The position numbers were made by a program, and so were the translations under genes. DNA of 24,185 nucleotides from Lachnospira sp. UBA5912 (lineage in GTDB: Bacteria; Bacillota; Clostridia; Lachnospirales; Lachnospiraceae): the NCBI GenBank assembly GCA_002435585.1, contig DJDY01000009.1, positions 890 to 25,074 of the forward strand, written 5' to 3'. The notes below the pieces were generated by a model. That model searched no databases. It saw only the letters and a program-made list of their open reading frames with translations, and was not told the origin of the DNA. Shown here in pieces: positions 23,603-24,185 of this stretch (position 1 is its first letter; each line of letters begins with the position of its first letter).

Positions 23603-23931
23603 AAATAAAAATTAAAATTGGTAGCTATCAAGGTCAGATATACTAAACATCGAAAACGGAATAATAAAAGAACTTAAAGAACACATTTGATGCACGAAAA
23701 GAAAAATGCTACGCATGGCTCTTAATAATAATATATTATACTTGAAATTATTATACTTTGAAGTATAATAAGTACATAGATGTGAGAAGTGGATTTTGTA
23801 AATCTCATTATTTAATCGACAAAGGTTAAGCTTGCTATTAATAATATTGTTATAAGTGCAAAAATATTTGCTTTAGTGACAGGTAACATAAATAGTAACA
23901 TATATTAATACGTGTAGAAATGGGGGCAGAT
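23603..23931 (+). other. Intergenic region before the AAA ATPase gene
   Basis: No intact gene is seen. A short frame at 23635-23691 (SDILNIENGIIKELKEHI then stop) has normal-looking codons but no start or site and may be a gene remnant. A repeat cluster is at 23734-23770. The rest is AT-rich, and the region as a whole looks unlike the compact intergenic spaces elsewhere in the window. Confidence 0.45.
23734..23770. repeat. TATTATACTT repeat cluster, candidate operator
   Basis: TATTATACTT occurs at 23734-23743 and 23749-23758, and its inverse AAGTATAATA at 23761-23770. The last two form a perfect 10-bp inverted repeat separated by TG. They lie about 160 bp before the ATPase start and could be a regulator site or promoter-associated palindrome. 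Confidence 0.5.
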
Positions 23932-24185
23932 ATGGCAGAATTTATAGACAGACAGGAAGAAATGCAGACTTTGGATAACGAATATGCAAGAAAAGGCAGT
24001 TCCTTTGTTGTGTTGTATGGTCGTAGAAGAGTGGGTAAAACAACACTTATATCAGAATTTATAAAAAATAAGAATGCTTTATTTTTTCTTGCAACAGAGG
24101 AGGCAGAGTCACAGAACAGGAGAATGTTTAAGGAAAAAGTGGCTGAATTCACTGGTAATACGCTGTTAAAAAATGCAGAAGTAGA
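23932..24185 (+). CDS. AAA ATPase (archaeal-type ATPase/DUF234 group), 5' part; runs off window end
   Basis: The first 84 residues of an ATP-binding protein. FIDRQEEMQTLDNEYARKGS and then VVLYGRRRVGKTTLISEF form the N-terminus and Walker A (GRRRVGKT) of the archaeal-ATPase family, commonly followed by a DUF234 nuclease-like domain that lies outside this window. GGGGG (about 23922-23926) supports ATG 23932; the in-frame ATG 23920 overlaps that site. Such genes are frequent as isolated, multi-copy accessory genes in gut Clostridia and their role is not established. The gene continues past base 24185. Confidence 0.85.
   Translation, partial: MAEFIDRQEEMQTLDNEYARKGSSFVVLYGRRRVGKTTLISEFIKNKNALFFLATEEAESQNRRMFKEKVAEFTGNTLLKNAEV

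Overview
The window looks like chromosomal DNA of a low-GC Gram-positive anaerobe of the Lachnospiraceae. Evidence: AT-rich composition, strong preference for ATA (Ile) and AGA (Arg) codons, GGAGG-type ribosome binding sites, and protein families typical of gut Clostridia. A Lachnospira/[Eubacterium] eligens-like host is my best guess, from general impression only. Every convincing gene lies on the + strand.

Layout. (1) 1-432 is the 3' part of a cation-diffusion-facilitator (CDF) transporter, closed by a strong terminator. (2) 682-7040 is a peptide/amino-acid module: a TetR regulator, a YfcC-family carrier, an MFS transporter and two M20 metallopeptidases. (3) 7271-10747 is a YtrA-like system: ABC ATPase plus membrane protein, a GntR/YtrA regulator, then a second ABC ATPase and a second membrane protein. 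(4) 11184-22054 is a nearly complete phosphate island: pstS, pstC, pstA, pstB, a PHP-domain phosphoesterase, phoU, a Na/Pi cotransporter with a PhoU-like tail, and a PhoP/PhoR-type two-component pair. (5) 22155-23519 is a MATE efflux pump. (6) From 23932 the 5' part of an AAA ATPase gene runs off the end.

The genes in (4) fit together. PstS captures phosphate, PstCA and PstB import it, PhoU relays transporter state to the sensor kinase, the Na/Pi protein gives a second route, and the response regulator probably acts on TTTACA-type repeats spaced 11 bp upstream of the Na/Pi gene and, less regularly, upstream of pstS.

The most unusual signal is a roughly 70-bp element present three times, directly in front of the start codons of the second M20 peptidase, pstS and phoU. 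Each copy can form a stem TTTGTGTC/GACACAAA (7-8 bp) with an 11-nt loop. That loop is complementary to a segment 20 nt downstream, just before the Shine-Dalgarno sequence, giving an H-type pseudoknot with base changes that keep the pairing. It has the architecture of a cis-regulatory RNA. Other noncoding structures are a 136-bp foldback before the GntR gene whose end motif also occurs before the first ABC gene, a nested and partly mutually exclusive RNA fold between pstS and pstC, and a terminator-like hairpin between a promoter and the yfcC-like gene.
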